Shown here: piece after piece, positions 24,789 to 33,511 of the stretch
Layout: every line of letters begins with the position of its first letter
Numbering within the stretch: the first letter of the stretch is position 1
From: Sphingomicrobium arenosum
Lineage (GTDB): Bacteria; Pseudomonadota; Alphaproteobacteria; Sphingomonadales; Sphingomonadaceae
Length of the DNA stretch: 64,000 bases
Direction of reading: 5' to 3'
Assembly: GCF_026157085.1 (NCBI RefSeq)
Contig: NZ_JANPVN010000001.1
Span: forward strand, 1,240,001 to 1,304,000
The notes under the pieces: model-generated
The model's input: the letters and a program-made list of their open reading frames with translations, nothing else
What the model was told of the DNA's origin: nothing
Databases searched by the model: none
Translations under genes and position numbers: made by a program

Positions 24789-26494
24789 GCGAACTCGACC
24801 TCGGGCGGTGGCGCATTCTGGTCGGCGGTGCCGAGCCGCTTCTGCCGCGCCCATTCGATCAGGCACAGCACCACCGCGACCCCGCCGATGGCGGTCGTGA
24901 TGAGGAAGACGTTGTAATAGCCGATTTCCTCGATCAGCTGCCCCAAGGGCGCGCGACCTAGCGTGCCCACGAGCAGCGCGAGGCTGGAAAGCAGCGCATA
25001 TTGGACCGCGCTATAGCCCTTGGCGACGATGCTCGAGAGATAGGCGACGAACGCCGCGCCCGCGATGCCAACGGCCAAATTCTCGCCCGCGATGGTGACC
25101 ATCAGCTTGGCTAGGCGGTCATCGCCGCCCAGATGCGTGACCAGCCAGGTAAAGCCCGTCGCGTCGGACACCGCCTGCATGGTCGCGCCGCCGACGGCGA
25201 GATCGGCATATAGCAAATTGGTCAGCGCCGCGATCAAGGCACCGAAGGTCAGCGCCGCCATCCGCCCGATCAGCGTCAGGAGCGCCCCGCCGATGGCGAG
25301 CCCGAGGAGGAGCGCGCCGACACCGAAGAACTTCGACGCGATCGCGACCTCGTCGTTCGTGTACTGCAATTCGCCCAGATAGAAGGGATAGGCGAAGCTG
25401 CCCCAGATGGCATCGCAGATACGGTAGGTGAGGATCAGCGCGATGACGAGGATCGCCGCCGAGCCCAAGCGCCCGATGATCTCGGTCAGCGGCAGCACCA
25501 GCGCGCGATAGCCGAAATCGATCAGCCGCTCGCCGCCGCTCGTCGCCGGCGCAGGCTCGGTCAGCACATGCTTTCCATTCTTTTGCTGGCGCACCAGCCA
25601 GGCGGCGATCAATCCGGGGATCACGATGGTGGACAGGATAATGATCGGCCCCTGGCTCATGATCCACTCATAGGACTGGTTGCGCTCATCGGGGCTGGCA
25701 GTGAGGCTGCGCACCATGAAGACGAGCACGAGGGTCAGCGCGATGCCCCACAATACGCCGATCATGGCAAAGGCGGTCTTGCGAACGCGCGGCGTCAGCT
25801 GACCCGGTTGGCGCAGGGCGTCGAGTTCGGCGCCGGCCGCCTCGATCTGGTCGGTCGTGCGCCGGCTATCGGGCGCGCGGATACCGAGCAGGCCGATGAC
25901 GAAGATGGTGCCGCCGAAGATCGCATAGGTCTGCGGCCACCCGATCCGCTGGGCGATGATGAGCGCCAGCGCACCGCCCGCCAGCGCGGCGAGGCGATAG
26001 CCCATCTGGTAGATGGTCGAGAGGATGTCGATCGTCGCGACCTCGTCGGCGACGTCGACGCGCCAGGCATCGATGACCACATCCTGCGTCGCGGAAGCAA
26101 AGGCAATCAGACCGGCGAGCAGGCTGAACAACCCGAGCTGGGAGCCCGGATCGAGGATCGACAGGATGAGCAGGCAGACGCCGATCAGGATCTGGGCCGT
26201 CACGATCCACTGCTTGCGGTGCCCGAGCCGCTTGAGCAGCGGCAGATCGACGCGATCGAGTGCGGGCGACCAGAGGAACTTGAACGCATAAGCAAGCCCG
26301 ATCAGCGAGAAGACGCCCATCGTCTCGAGGTCGACCTCGGCCTCCGACAGCCACGCATAGAGCGCCCCCATGACCAGCGCATAAGGCAGGCCCGCGGCAA
26401 AGCCGAACAGCAGCATGTAGACGGTCTTCGTGTGGCGCAGCGAGCGCAACAAATCGCGCCATCCGGGCTTCTGCGCTGTCGAGTCGTCGGCCAT
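24785..26494 (-). CDS. ampG: AmpG-type muropeptide permease (MFS)
   Basis: 569 residues from the ATG at 26494, supported by AAGGAAG upstream. It has 12-14 hydrophobic segments. The family opening is clear: LLFGFAAGLPYALVMGALYAWLSEAEV, then KFLWSPALDRVDLP and ATQDVVIDAWRVD, the AmpG hallmarks. It has a long cytoplasmic loop mid-protein and a C-terminal extension, as in other alphaproteobacterial members. It imports GlcNAc-anhydro-muropeptides for recycling, which fits the LD-carboxypeptidase and Mur-ligase genes at 0.7-3 kb. Confidence 0.88.
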   Translation of the reverse strand: MADDSTAQKPGWRDLLRSLRHTKTVYMLLFGFAAGLPYALVMGALYAWLSEAEVDLETMGVFSLIGLAYAFKFLWSPALDRVDLPLLKRLGHRKQWIVTAQILIGVCLLILSILDPGSQLGLFSLLAGLIAFASATQDVVIDAWRVDVADEVATIDILSTIYQMGYRLAALAGGALALIIAQRIGWPQTYAIFGGTIFVIGLLGIRAPDSRRTTDQIEAAGAELDALRQPGQLTPRVRKTAFAMIGVLWGIALTLVLVFMVRSLTASPDERNQSYEWIMSQGPIIILSTIVIPGLIAAWLVRQQKNGKHVLTEPAPATSGGERLIDFGYRALVLPLTEIIGRLGSAAILVIALILTYRICDAIWGSFAYPFYLGELQYTNDEVAIASKFFGVGALLLGLAIGGALLTLIGRMAALTFGALIAALTNLLYADLAVGGATMQAVSDATGFTWLVTHLGGDDRLAKLMVTIAGENLAVGIAGAAFVAYLSSIVAKGYSAVQYALLSSLALLVGTLGRAPLGQLIEEIGYYNVFLITTAIGGVAVVLCLIEWARQKRLGTADQNAPPPEVEFA

Positions 26495-26610
26495 GCTACT
26501 TCCTTCACTAATCCTGTTGGTCGCCACGCTAGAGAGCCGGGACGCTGCGGAAAAGGGGGTTAACCCGCGCTGACTTGCGAAGCCGCCGCGACGGGCGCAC
26601 GCTGCGCCGC

Positions 26611-27765
26611 ATGGACACCCCTCGTCGCCCCACCATGACCCCCGGCCAATGCGCGCTCGCACAGGCGATGCTGGCGGGCGACCATAGCGTCGGCGAGGGC
26701 GTAAAACGCATCGACACGAAGCGCTATGTCGACCCCGAGCGCCATGCGCGCGAGATCGACAGCTTCTTTCACCGCGCCCCCTTCGCGCTCGCGCCTACCG
26801 CGCTCCTGGAGCCCAACCAGTGCGTGCGCCACGACCTCTCGGGGCTCGACCTTATCGTCAGCCGCGATGGCGATGGCGAGGTGCACGTCCTTGCCAACAG
26901 CTGCCTCCACCGCGCGACCCGCCTCGTCGAGGATGACGAAGTACGTCCGGCGAAGAAGATCATCTGTCCCTATCACGCCTGGACCTACACCGCCGACGGC
27001 ACCTTGCGCGCCCTGCCCCGCCCCGACAGCTTCCCCGGCTTCTGCAAGGAAGGACAGGCGCTCAGCCGCTATCCGGCGGTCGAGGTGGGCGGCATCATCT
27101 GGTGCATCGGCACGCCCGGCGCCGCGTCCGACTTCGCCGAGATCGAACCTCTCGCCCCCGATCTCGACGCCATCGGACTGCCCGCCATGGCCCTGTTCGA
27201 GCGCGCCACGCACGAGGTCGCGGCCGACTGGAAGATGGTCGTCGATGCCTTTTGCGAGGGCTATCACGTCAAGCGCCTGCACGCCCGCTCGATCGGCGAC
27301 TTCTTCGCCGACGGGGTCAGCGTCGCCGATCATATCGGCCCGCACCAGCGCTTCATCGTCGGGCGCGCCGACCATGCGCAAGCGGTCGATCTCGACGATT
27401 GGGCGGCGGTGCGCGAGACGATGACCTTCACCTACCAGCTCTTCCCCAATGCCATCATCGTGGTCAGCCCCGACTATGTAAACATCCTCTTCATCCACCC
27501 CGACGGGGTCGGACGCTGCAAGGTGGAAAATGTCATGTTGGTGCCGGGCGACGCCGATGCCGCCGCGATGCGCCCGCGCTGGCAGAAGAGCTGGGACCTG
27601 CTCGACAAGCACACCTTCGGGGGCGAGGATTTTCGCGCTGCCGCGCTGTGCCAGCGCGGGGTAGAGGCGGGGCATCGCGAGGACATGCTGCTCGGCACCC
27701 TGGAAGCCGGCGTCGCCGACTTTCATGCCACCTGCGATGCGCGGCTCGAAGACCAAAGCCCCTAG
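26611..27765 (+). CDS. Rieske-type ring-hydroxylating oxygenase, alpha-subunit family
   Basis: 384 residues. The Rieske [2Fe-2S] ligands are CLH in NSCLHRATRLV and CPYH in IICPYHAWTY, with the normal spacing. The mononuclear iron site is in the second half: FCEGYHVKRLHARSIGD carries the two histidines, with the acidic third ligand expected in the C-terminal region. The family performs oxygenation or N-/O-demethylation and needs a reductase. None is adjacent, so the substrate and electron partner are unknown. The ATG at 26611 is the first after the upstream region. Confidence 0.82.
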   Translation: MDTPRRPTMTPGQCALAQAMLAGDHSVGEGVKRIDTKRYVDPERHAREIDSFFHRAPFALAPTALLEPNQCVRHDLSGLDLIVSRDGDGEVHVLANSCLHRATRLVEDDEVRPAKKIICPYHAWTYTADGTLRALPRPDSFPGFCKEGQALSRYPAVEVGGIIWCIGTPGAASDFAEIEPLAPDLDAIGLPAMALFERATHEVAADWKMVVDAFCEGYHVKRLHARSIGDFFADGVSVADHIGPHQRFIVGRADHAQAVDLDDWAAVRETMTFTYQLFPNAIIVVSPDYVNILFIHPDGVGRCKVENVMLVPGDADAAAMRPRWQKSWDLLDKHTFGGEDFRAAALCQRGVEAGHREDMLLGTLEAGVADFHATCDARLEDQSP

Positions 27766-28211
27766 GGCGTGACGTAGAGTCTGAGCCCCTTCACCGCCTT
27801 GAAATTCTTGCCCGCGACAATGCTGTCAATCGCCGCGATCGCATCCTTGAGCTGGCGATCGGTATAGGGCTTTTCGAGGCTTCCCAGTGCATAGACCCTG
27901 CATTCGGTCGGCGGGTTGCCGGTGGCGAACAGCACGGGGATGCCCTTGTCGGCCGCGATCTCGGCAACGTCGATGCCGCTCTTGTCGCCCGCCAACTGGA
28001 TGTCGGCGAGGACGAGGTCGATCTTTTCGAACTCGATATCGCGCCGCGCATCCTCGTAATTGTCGCGCGTACCGACCACGACATAGCCCAGCCGTTCGAG
28101 CCGCTGTTCGTTGTCGAACGCGGTCAAGGGTTCGTCCTCCACGACGAGGATGCGAGAAATCGCGCGCTTTGTCTTTCCGAACAGAGTGTTGGTCCCTAGA
28201 GAGAGCGGCAT
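27762..28211 (-). CDS. Single-domain response regulator
   Basis: 149 residues. A receiver domain spans about residues 18-130: the acidic pocket VVEDEP, phospho-acceptor Asp in LVLADIQLAGDKSG, Thr in LFATGNP and Lys in GSLEKPYTDR. No output domain. The ATG at 28211 shares its bases with the divergent rluB start at 28210 (the sequence CATG), so the two genes overlap head to head. A Shine-Dalgarno is weak here; a downstream start cannot be excluded. Confidence 0.75.
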   Translation of the reverse strand: MPLSLGTNTLFGKTKRAISRILVVEDEPLTAFDNEQRLERLGYVVVGTRDNYEDARRDIEFEKIDLVLADIQLAGDKSGIDVAEIAADKGIPVLFATGNPPTECRVYALGSLEKPYTDRQLKDAIAAIDSIVAGKNFKAVKGLRLYVTP

Positions 28212-29019
28212 GAAGCCATCAGACAACAAGCGCCGCAACCCCCGTTCCGGTTCCGTAAAGTCCGCGCCGAAAAGGCAGAAAAGTGCGGCGCCCGAGCGCG
28301 AGGAGCAGCGCATCGCCAAATTGCTCGCGCGGGCCGGGGTCGCCTCGCGCCGCGAGGTCGAGCGGATGATCGCCGACGGGCGCATCGCCATCGACGGCAA
28401 GACGCTCGACACGCCTGCGACGCTGCTCAAGAATTTGAAGGGCGTGACCGTCGACGGCCAGCCGGTGCAGCGCACCGAACAGACCCGCCTGTTCGCCTTC
28501 TACAAGCCGCGCGGCTGCCTCACCGCGACGCGCGATCCTAAGGGGCGGCGCACGATTTACGACACGCTTCCGACTGGGCCCAAAATTCCGCGTCTGATGC
28601 CGGTCGGACGCCTCGATTATAATACCGAGGGTCTGTTGCTTATGACCAATGACGGCGAGTTCAAGCGCGAGCTCGAACTGCCCGCGACCGGCGTGCCGCG
28701 CACCTATCGCGCCCGCGCCTTCGGCAACGTCCACCAGGACCAGCTCGAATCGCTCGCCGAAGGGGTGGAGATCGAGGGTATTCGCTATGGCTCGATCGAC
28801 GCCAATCTCGAGCGTTCTAAGGGCGACAATCAGTGGATCGAGATGACGCTGACCGAGGGCAAGAACCGCGAAGTGCGCCGCGTGCTGGAATGGCTCGGCA
28901 TGGAAGTCTCGCGGCTCATTCGCGTTGCTTATGGCCCCTTCACCGTCGAAGGATTGGACAAGGGCCAGCTGTACGAAGTGGACCGCGACACCATCCGCGA
29001 TTTCCGGAAGACATTGTGA
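28210..29019 (+). CDS. rluB: rRNA pseudouridine synthase, RluB/RsuA family
   Basis: 269 residues. A basic tail of about 35 residues is followed by an S4 RNA-binding domain (RIAKLLARAGVASRREVERM) and the catalytic domain with AFYKPRGCLTATRDP and the catalytic Asp in VGRLDYNTEGLLLMTND, then EGKNREVRRVLEWLG. RluB-type enzymes modify 23S rRNA (position 2605 in E. coli), RsuA-type 16S rRNA; the long N-tail and coupling to rsmD do not decide between them. The stop overlaps the rsmD GTG start (GTGA). Confidence 0.85.
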   Translation: MKPSDNKRRNPRSGSVKSAPKRQKSAAPEREEQRIAKLLARAGVASRREVERMIADGRIAIDGKTLDTPATLLKNLKGVTVDGQPVQRTEQTRLFAFYKPRGCLTATRDPKGRRTIYDTLPTGPKIPRLMPVGRLDYNTEGLLLMTNDGEFKRELELPATGVPRTYRARAFGNVHQDQLESLAEGVEIEGIRYGSIDANLERSKGDNQWIEMTLTEGKNREVRRVLEWLGMEVSRLIRVAYGPFTVEGLDKGQLYEVDRDTIRDFRKTL

Positions 29020-29564
29020 GGGTCATCGCCGGCCAGTATCGCGGGCGACCTCTTGCGGCGCCAGAAGGCCAGGCCACGCGCCCGACCAGCGACCGCGCGC
29101 GCGAGACGCTCTTCTCCATGCTGACCAGCCGCATCGGTGGCTTTGGCGAATTGCAGGTCGCCGACCTTTTCGCAGGCTCGGGCGCGCTCGGCATCGAAGC
29201 GCTCTCGCGCGGGGCGCACCGCGCCACCTTCGTCGATCATGACGCCGCCGCCCGCCGCGCCATCGAGACCAATCTCGACGCGCTCGGGCTGGCGGGGCAG
29301 GCCAATATCCTGTCCTCGTCCGCGCTCGCGCTGCCCGCGCCGACGCGTCCCTATGATGTCATCCTCGCCGATCCGCCCTATCAACCGGGCAGCGGCGATG
29401 CGGTCGTCGCAGCCGTCGCCAAGGCGGGCTGGCTCGCCCCCGGGGGCTGGCTGGCGATCGAGACCGACGCCAAGGAAGCGATCGCCGCGCCCGGTCCCTA
29501 TACGCTGGCCAAGGATCGCAAGGTCGGGCGCGCGCGCCTGTCCTTACTCTTCTTCGCTCCCTGA
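29016..29564 (+). CDS. rsmD: 16S rRNA (guanine966-N2)-methyltransferase
   Basis: 182 residues from GTG 29016. The SAM site is LFAGSGALGIEALSRG and the catalytic motif is ILADPPYQ. The opening VRVIAGQYRGRPLAAPEG and RPTSDRARETLFSML match RsmD. Overlap with rluB makes a two-gene rRNA-modification operon. Its 3' end overlaps the convergent gene at 29544 by 21 bases. Confidence 0.93.
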   Translation: MRVIAGQYRGRPLAAPEGQATRPTSDRARETLFSMLTSRIGGFGELQVADLFAGSGALGIEALSRGAHRATFVDHDAAARRAIETNLDALGLAGQANILSSSALALPAPTRPYDVILADPPYQPGSGDAVVAAVAKAGWLAPGGWLAIETDAKEAIAAPGPYTLAKDRKVGRARLSLLFFAP

Positions 29565-29996
29565 GCCTTCGTCCTTGCGCTTGGCCGCGGCCTTGGCCTT
29601 GGCGGCGTCCATCTCGGCCATGAAGCGCTTGCCCATTGCGGCGGCCGCCGCCTTGCCGGCAAATTTCAGCGTGTCCTTCGACCCGCCCGCCGAGCCACGC
29701 GCGCGCGTGACCTGACGTTCGGCAAGGCTCGCCACCGCCGCCACCGCGCCCGCTGCGACGATGTCGGCAACCAGCGGATGATCGACCAGCTTGCCGATCG
29801 CCTCCAGCCCCTCGTCGACCTTGCCCTTCTTGTTAGGCTTGTCCTCGCCGTCATCCTCCCCGTCGACGCGCTCGGCGACGCGCACCTTTTCGGCTTTCTC
29901 GGCCTTCTTTGCTTTCTTCTTCGCCTTCTTGGCCGCGCGCTTCTGCGCCTCCGCCTCGTCGAGGATCTCGTTCTTCTTCTTGTCCTTCTTGGCCAT
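29544..29996 (-). CDS. Lys/Ala/Glu-rich hypothetical protein
   Basis: 150 residues of low complexity. A basic N-terminus (MAKKDKKKNEILDEAEAQKR and repeats of AKKAKKKAKK), an acidic patch (GEDDGEDKPNKKG), a short hydrophobic block (LVADIVAAGAVAAVASLAERQ) and a Lys/Ala-rich end. The pattern suggests a nucleoid- or membrane-associated factor but gives no family. The hydrophobic block is too short for a confident membrane segment. Confidence 0.55.
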   Translation of the reverse strand: MAKKDKKKNEILDEAEAQKRAAKKAKKKAKKAEKAEKVRVAERVDGEDDGEDKPNKKGKVDEGLEAIGKLVDHPLVADIVAAGAVAAVASLAERQVTRARGSAGGSKDTLKFAGKAAAAAMGKRFMAEMDAAKAKAAAKRKDEGSGSEEE

Positions 29997-30010
29997 TCAA
30001 GGCTCCTTTC

Positions 30011-30613
30011 TCAGGCGAACTGGGTCATCTTGTGATCGGGATAGGGTCGCACCAACGCGCAGGCTTCCTCCACGCTGCCCGACAGCCATTGCGCATGATC
30101 GTCCGCGTCGAGCATGACCGGCATCGCTTTGGGATGGACCGCGCCAACCATGTCGTTGGGCGCACAGGTCAGAAAGGCGTAATAGGGCCGCTCCTCGCCC
30201 GGCCGCCACAGGCCAGCGAAGGCAAACAGTCGGTCGCGCCCTTCCTCGGGCGGCAGGCCGAACCAATGCTTCACCTTGCGCCCCGTCGCCGGGTCGGGCT
30301 TGGCGCTCCATTCGGAAAAACGCCTGACGGGGACGAGGCAGCGCCGCTCGGGAGTGGCCAGCGCCGAGCGCCAGAAGGGCGATGACAGGTTGCGCACATT
30401 GGTGACGGGCCGTCCGCCCGCCGCCTTGGGCCCGGGAAAGCCCCATTCCATCTCCTCGAGCACCAGCCCCGCCTCGCCCTGCCGCAAGACGGGGGCCGCA
30501 TATTTGGGATAGATCTCGTCCAATGCCGCGACATTGGCGCGATCGCCCTCGAAACTGCCGAACAGGCGCTTCATCTCGTCGACCCCGGCGGTCATGCGAT
30601 AGAGATTGCACAT
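30011..30613 (-). CDS. SOS-response-associated peptidase family (SRAP/YedK-like)
   Basis: 200 residues. MCNLYRMTAG places the catalytic Cys at position 2, where the cleaved N-terminus links to abasic sites in DNA. Asn and Arg are in VTNVRNLSSPF, the Glu in RRFSEWS and the active-site His in VHPKAMPVML. The canonical NARxET and HxRMP motifs are altered to NVRN and HPKAMP, but the key Cys, Asn, Glu and His remain. SRAP proteins crosslink to and shield abasic sites in single-stranded DNA. Confidence 0.87.
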   Translation of the reverse strand: MCNLYRMTAGVDEMKRLFGSFEGDRANVAALDEIYPKYAAPVLRQGEAGLVLEEMEWGFPGPKAAGGRPVTNVRNLSSPFWRSALATPERRCLVPVRRFSEWSAKPDPATGRKVKHWFGLPPEEGRDRLFAFAGLWRPGEERPYYAFLTCAPNDMVGAVHPKAMPVMLDADDHAQWLSGSVEEACALVRPYPDHKMTQFA

Positions 30614-30756
30614 ACACCCTCCTGCGATCCGACGGGTTGGCGAACTCGGCTCGTCGTAAAGCCACCAGGGTAACGGTTAACCCGGCCATTTCGTTGTTGG
30701 CGATTCATTTTCGCCCGCGCAACGCAGGGCTCCATCGCGTCCAAAAGGAGGATTTC

Positions 30757-31101
30757 ATGTCGCGTCTCACCATCGCCACGCTCGCCGCCAGCCTCATCGT
30801 CCCCAGCCTCGTCGCCACCCCCGCCATGGCGCATCCCAAGCGGCACCAGCACGGCCATCAGCGTATCGCTGGCTATGACGGCAACGTCTGGCTCGACGAC
30901 CAGGGACGTTATCGTTGCCGCAAATCGGACGGCACCACCGGGCTCATCGTCGGCGCGGCGGGCGGCGTGCTCCTTGGACGCGCGATCGACACGGGCGGAG
31001 ATCGCACCGCCGGTACCGTGATCGGCGCCGCGGCCGGCGCGCTGATTGGCAAGGCGGTCGACCAGAAGGTCGTCAACCGCGACACCTACCGTTGTCGCTG
31101 A
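30757..31101 (+). CDS. Glycine-zipper 2TM-domain protein, exported
   Basis: 114 residues. A perfect Shine-Dalgarno (AAAAGGAGG) precedes the ATG. The signal peptide ends at the PAMA site, followed by a His-rich stretch (HPKRHQHGHQR). Then come WLDDQGRYRCRKSDG and a glycine zipper of two helices (GLIVGAAGGVLLG and TVIGAAAGALIGKAVD), typical of small envelope proteins such as the RcnB/YmgG-like group. Role unknown. A terminator follows. Confidence 0.8.
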   Translation: MSRLTIATLAASLIVPSLVATPAMAHPKRHQHGHQRIAGYDGNVWLDDQGRYRCRKSDGTTGLIVGAAGGVLLGRAIDTGGDRTAGTVIGAAAGALIGKAVDQKVVNRDTYRCR

Positions 31102-31123
31102 CCCCCTAGGAGCGACGACGGCA

Positions 31124-31162
31124 GGCGCGCCCGGGCTTTCCCCCCACCGTCCGGGCGCGCCG
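31124..31162 (+). terminator. Strong hairpin after the glycine-zipper gene
   Basis: GGCGCGCCCGGG and CCGGGCGCGCC pair around a loop of about 15 bases, followed by GTTCGCTCTT, a weak T-run. Confidence 0.65.
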
Positions 31163-31194
31163 TTCGCTCTTGGCGACCATCCCAAAGGGTATCG

Positions 31195-31216
31195 CTGTAT
31201 TGACATTCTAATACAG
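31195..31216. promoter_or_regulatory. Inverted repeat, candidate operator upstream of 31260
   Basis: A perfect CTGTATT-(8)-AATACAG repeat, 44 bases before the membrane-protein ATG and containing a TTGACA hexamer. The arrangement suggests a repressor site over a -35 element, but the binding protein is unknown. Confidence 0.4.
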
Positions 31217-31259
31217 TAGGAGCAGGACTGGGCGAGTTCAACCTCAAAGGGGGGAGTTT

Positions 31260-32402
31260 ATGTACAGCCAACAGGAATTGGACGATGCGGTCGCCGCCGG
31301 CGCCATCACGTCCCAAAGCGCCAATGCGCTGCGCGCCTTCGTCGCCAGCCAGCGCTCCTCGAGCCTGGTCGATGAAGAGCATTTCCGCCTCATCACGGGC
31401 TTCAACGATATTTTCGTCGCCGTCGCGGGCGGCATCCTCTTCTTCGCGCTCGGCTGGATCGGCCAGTGGCTCGGCGACCAGAGCGGGCTGGTGCTCGAGG
31501 GCAACGGCCCCTCGCCGCTCGCGGGCGGCATGATCGCCGCCTCCGCCTGGGGCCTCGCGCTCTACTTCACCGCCAAGCGCCGCATGGCGCTGCCCTCGAT
31601 CCTCTTCCTCCTCGCCTTCGTGATCGGCACCTTCTGGGCCGCGGGCTCGGCCTATGCGCTGATCGCCGATGCCATGCTGGGTGATCGGCTGACCGGCAAT
31701 ACGGGCGAGCGCATCCTCGCGCTCGTCGGCGCGCTGGGGGCGGCCACCGCTGCCGTTGCGGCCTTCATCCACTGGAAGCGCTTCCGTGTCCCCATCACCG
31801 TCGCGGTCGGCGCGGTTGCAGTCGCGGGCATCATTGGCATGATCGTTGCCGCAGCGCTCGCCGGGAACGTCAGCGATGCGGCCATGATGAACATCATGCT
31901 CGTCACCGCGCTCGTCCTCGGCATCGCCATTTTCGCCTTCGCGATGAAATGGGATGCAAGCGATCCCGCGCGCGTTACGCGCCGCAGCGACGTCGCCTTC
32001 TGGCTCCACCTCGCCGCCGCGCCGATGATCGTCCATTCGGTGTTCACGCTGCTCGGCCTCAACGACGGCAATGCGACCGTGGGCGAAGGGCTCCTCGTCA
32101 TCGCGCTCTATGTCGCGCTCGGCCTCGCGGCGCTGGCGATCGACCGCCGCGCGCTGCTCGTTTCGGCGCTGGCATATGTGCTGATCGCCTTGTCGGAGAT
32201 GTTCAAGGAGTTCGGCGCGGTCGAACTCAACATCGCGCTCACCGCGCTGGTGATCGGCTCGGCGCTGCTCCTGCTCTCGGCCTTTTGGCACCAGGCGCGC
32301 ACCAAGCTCGTTACGGCGCTGCCCGCTGGCATGCAGGCTCGCCTACCCGACCTTCACGGGGTCACAGCTGCGCCCGCGATCAGTCCCGAACCAGCCGCAT
32401 GA
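31260..32402 (+). CDS. Multi-spanning inner-membrane protein, unknown
   Basis: 380 residues. A soluble N-terminal segment (ELDDAVAAGAITSQSANALRAF, a helical pair resembling a short DUF2157-type N-terminal domain) is followed by about ten hydrophobic segments. No transporter signature or catalytic residue stands out. An inverted repeat lies upstream (31195-31216). The 3' end overlaps the convergent DUF2794 gene by 23 bases. Confidence 0.7.
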   Translation: MYSQQELDDAVAAGAITSQSANALRAFVASQRSSSLVDEEHFRLITGFNDIFVAVAGGILFFALGWIGQWLGDQSGLVLEGNGPSPLAGGMIAASAWGLALYFTAKRRMALPSILFLLAFVIGTFWAAGSAYALIADAMLGDRLTGNTGERILALVGALGAATAAVAAFIHWKRFRVPITVAVGAVAVAGIIGMIVAAALAGNVSDAAMMNIMLVTALVLGIAIFAFAMKWDASDPARVTRRSDVAFWLHLAAAPMIVHSVFTLLGLNDGNATVGEGLLVIALYVALGLAALAIDRRALLVSALAYVLIALSEMFKEFGAVELNIALTALVIGSALLLLSAFWHQARTKLVTALPAGMQARLPDLHGVTAAPAISPEPAA

Positions 32403-32721
32403 GGCGACGCTCGATCGGGGCCAGGACATTCTTCAACTCCTGGCCCCGCTTGAGCACCTGACCCTGCTCGCCGAAGAGTGCGTAAACGCCCTGCCGCTGA
32501 CGAAGCGCGGGGCGTTTTTCGATGCGGATCTCGGGCCGTTCTGCCGCCCGGCGAAAGGCCGCGAAGACCGCGACATCCTTGTCCATCCGGATGGCATAGT
32601 CACGCCAATGCCCCGCCGCGACCATGCGCCCATAAAGGTCGATGATAGTAAGGAATTCGAGCCGCTCCCAGCCGACCTGGCCGCCGCCCCGTCCTTGCGG
32701 AAAAGGCGTCACCACACTCAT
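32380..32721 (-). CDS. DUF2794 family protein
   Basis: 113 residues. The family signature is clear: FLTIIDLYGRMVAAGHWRDY, then VFAAFRRAAERPEIRIEKRP, GVYALFGEQGQVLKRGQEL and NVLAPIERRLMRLVR. It is an alphaproteobacterial family of unknown function. Its start overlaps the cysE stop (ATGA), so it is co-translated with cysE. Confidence 0.85.
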   Translation of the reverse strand: MSVVTPFPQGRGGGQVGWERLEFLTIIDLYGRMVAAGHWRDYAIRMDKDVAVFAAFRRAAERPEIRIEKRPALRQRQGVYALFGEQGQVLKRGQELKNVLAPIERRLMRLVRD

Positions 32722-33404
32722 GCGCGGCGGCTATCCTCTTCATCCTCGCCGCTCTCCTTGCGGCGGCTGACGACCTCGGCGCGAAGCTGCTTCAATTCGC
32801 GCTCCATCTGGCACAGTCGCTGTTGCATCGGATCGGTCAGCTCCTCGCACGGCGTACCATAGGGCATGAAGCCGCCGACCTGCTCGGCCTTGACCGGGAT
32901 GGGCCGCGCCACCGGCCCGACCATCGTCGCGCCCACCGGCACATCCTTGGTCACCACCGCGTTGGCCCCGATGCGCGCGGCCTTGCCGACCGTGATGGGG
33001 CCCAGCACCTGCGCGCCCGACCCGATCACCACCCCGTCCTCGAGCGTCGGATGGCGCTTGCCCGCTACCCCGTCGAAGGGATTGGTGCCGCCCAGCGTCA
33101 CGCACTGGTAGATCGTGACGCCATCGCCGATTTCGGCGGTCTCCCCGATCACCGTGAAGCCATGGTCGATGAACAGGTGTCGGCCGACGATCGCACCCGG
33201 ATGGATGTCGATCCCCGTCGCGAAGCGCGCGAAATGGTTCACCATCCGGCCGAGGAAATAGAGCTTGCCGCCCCAAAGCCAATGGGCCAGCCGGTGCAGC
33301 CCGAGCGCCAGCACGCCGGGATAGAAGAGCACTTCCCAACGGCTGCGCGCCGCGGGATCGCGCTTCTTGATGCTGTCGAGATAGTCGATGAGCGAGCTGA
33401 ACAA
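32718..33404 (-). CDS. cysE: Serine O-acetyltransferase
   Basis: About 228 residues from the TTG at 33404, preferred because a CGGAG lies nine bases upstream and the protein then reads MFSSLIDYLDSIKKRDPAARS, the family opening. The frame is open to another TTG at 33455. Left-handed beta-helix repeats are visible in DIHPGAIVGRHLFIDHGFTV and ETAEIGDGVTIYQCVTLGG, with the catalytic His in FIDHG. It makes O-acetylserine for cysteine synthesis. A C-terminal coiled tail (MERELKQLRAEVVSRRK) is longer than in E. coli CysE. Confidence 0.92.
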   Translation of the reverse strand: MFSSLIDYLDSIKKRDPAARSRWEVLFYPGVLALGLHRLAHWLWGGKLYFLGRMVNHFARFATGIDIHPGAIVGRHLFIDHGFTVIGETAEIGDGVTIYQCVTLGGTNPFDGVAGKRHPTLEDGVVIGSGAQVLGPITVGKAARIGANAVVTKDVPVGATMVGPVARPIPVKAEQVGGFMPYGTPCEELTDPMQQRLCQMERELKQLRAEVVSRRKESGEDEEDSRRA

Positions 33405-33456
33405 GCCGATAATCTCCGAGTGTCGTTCGCGCCAATGTAGGAGCGCGGGCAACAAT

Positions 33457-33495
33457 AGAAAAGCCGGGGGCGCCCGAAAGGAGCCCCCGGGCCTT
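33457..33495 (-). terminator. Terminator between ahpD and cysE
   Basis: Minus strand: GCCCGGGGGCTCC and GGGCGCCCCCGGC around TTTC, then TTTT. It ends the ahpC-ahpD transcript. Confidence 0.75.
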
Positions 33496-33511
33496 GGTCG
33501 ACAGCGGGTTG

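Noticed and set aside
29544..29564. Frameshift at the rsmD 3' end
   Set aside because: The 21-base overlap with the convergent gene is ordinary; RsmD reaches its full length.
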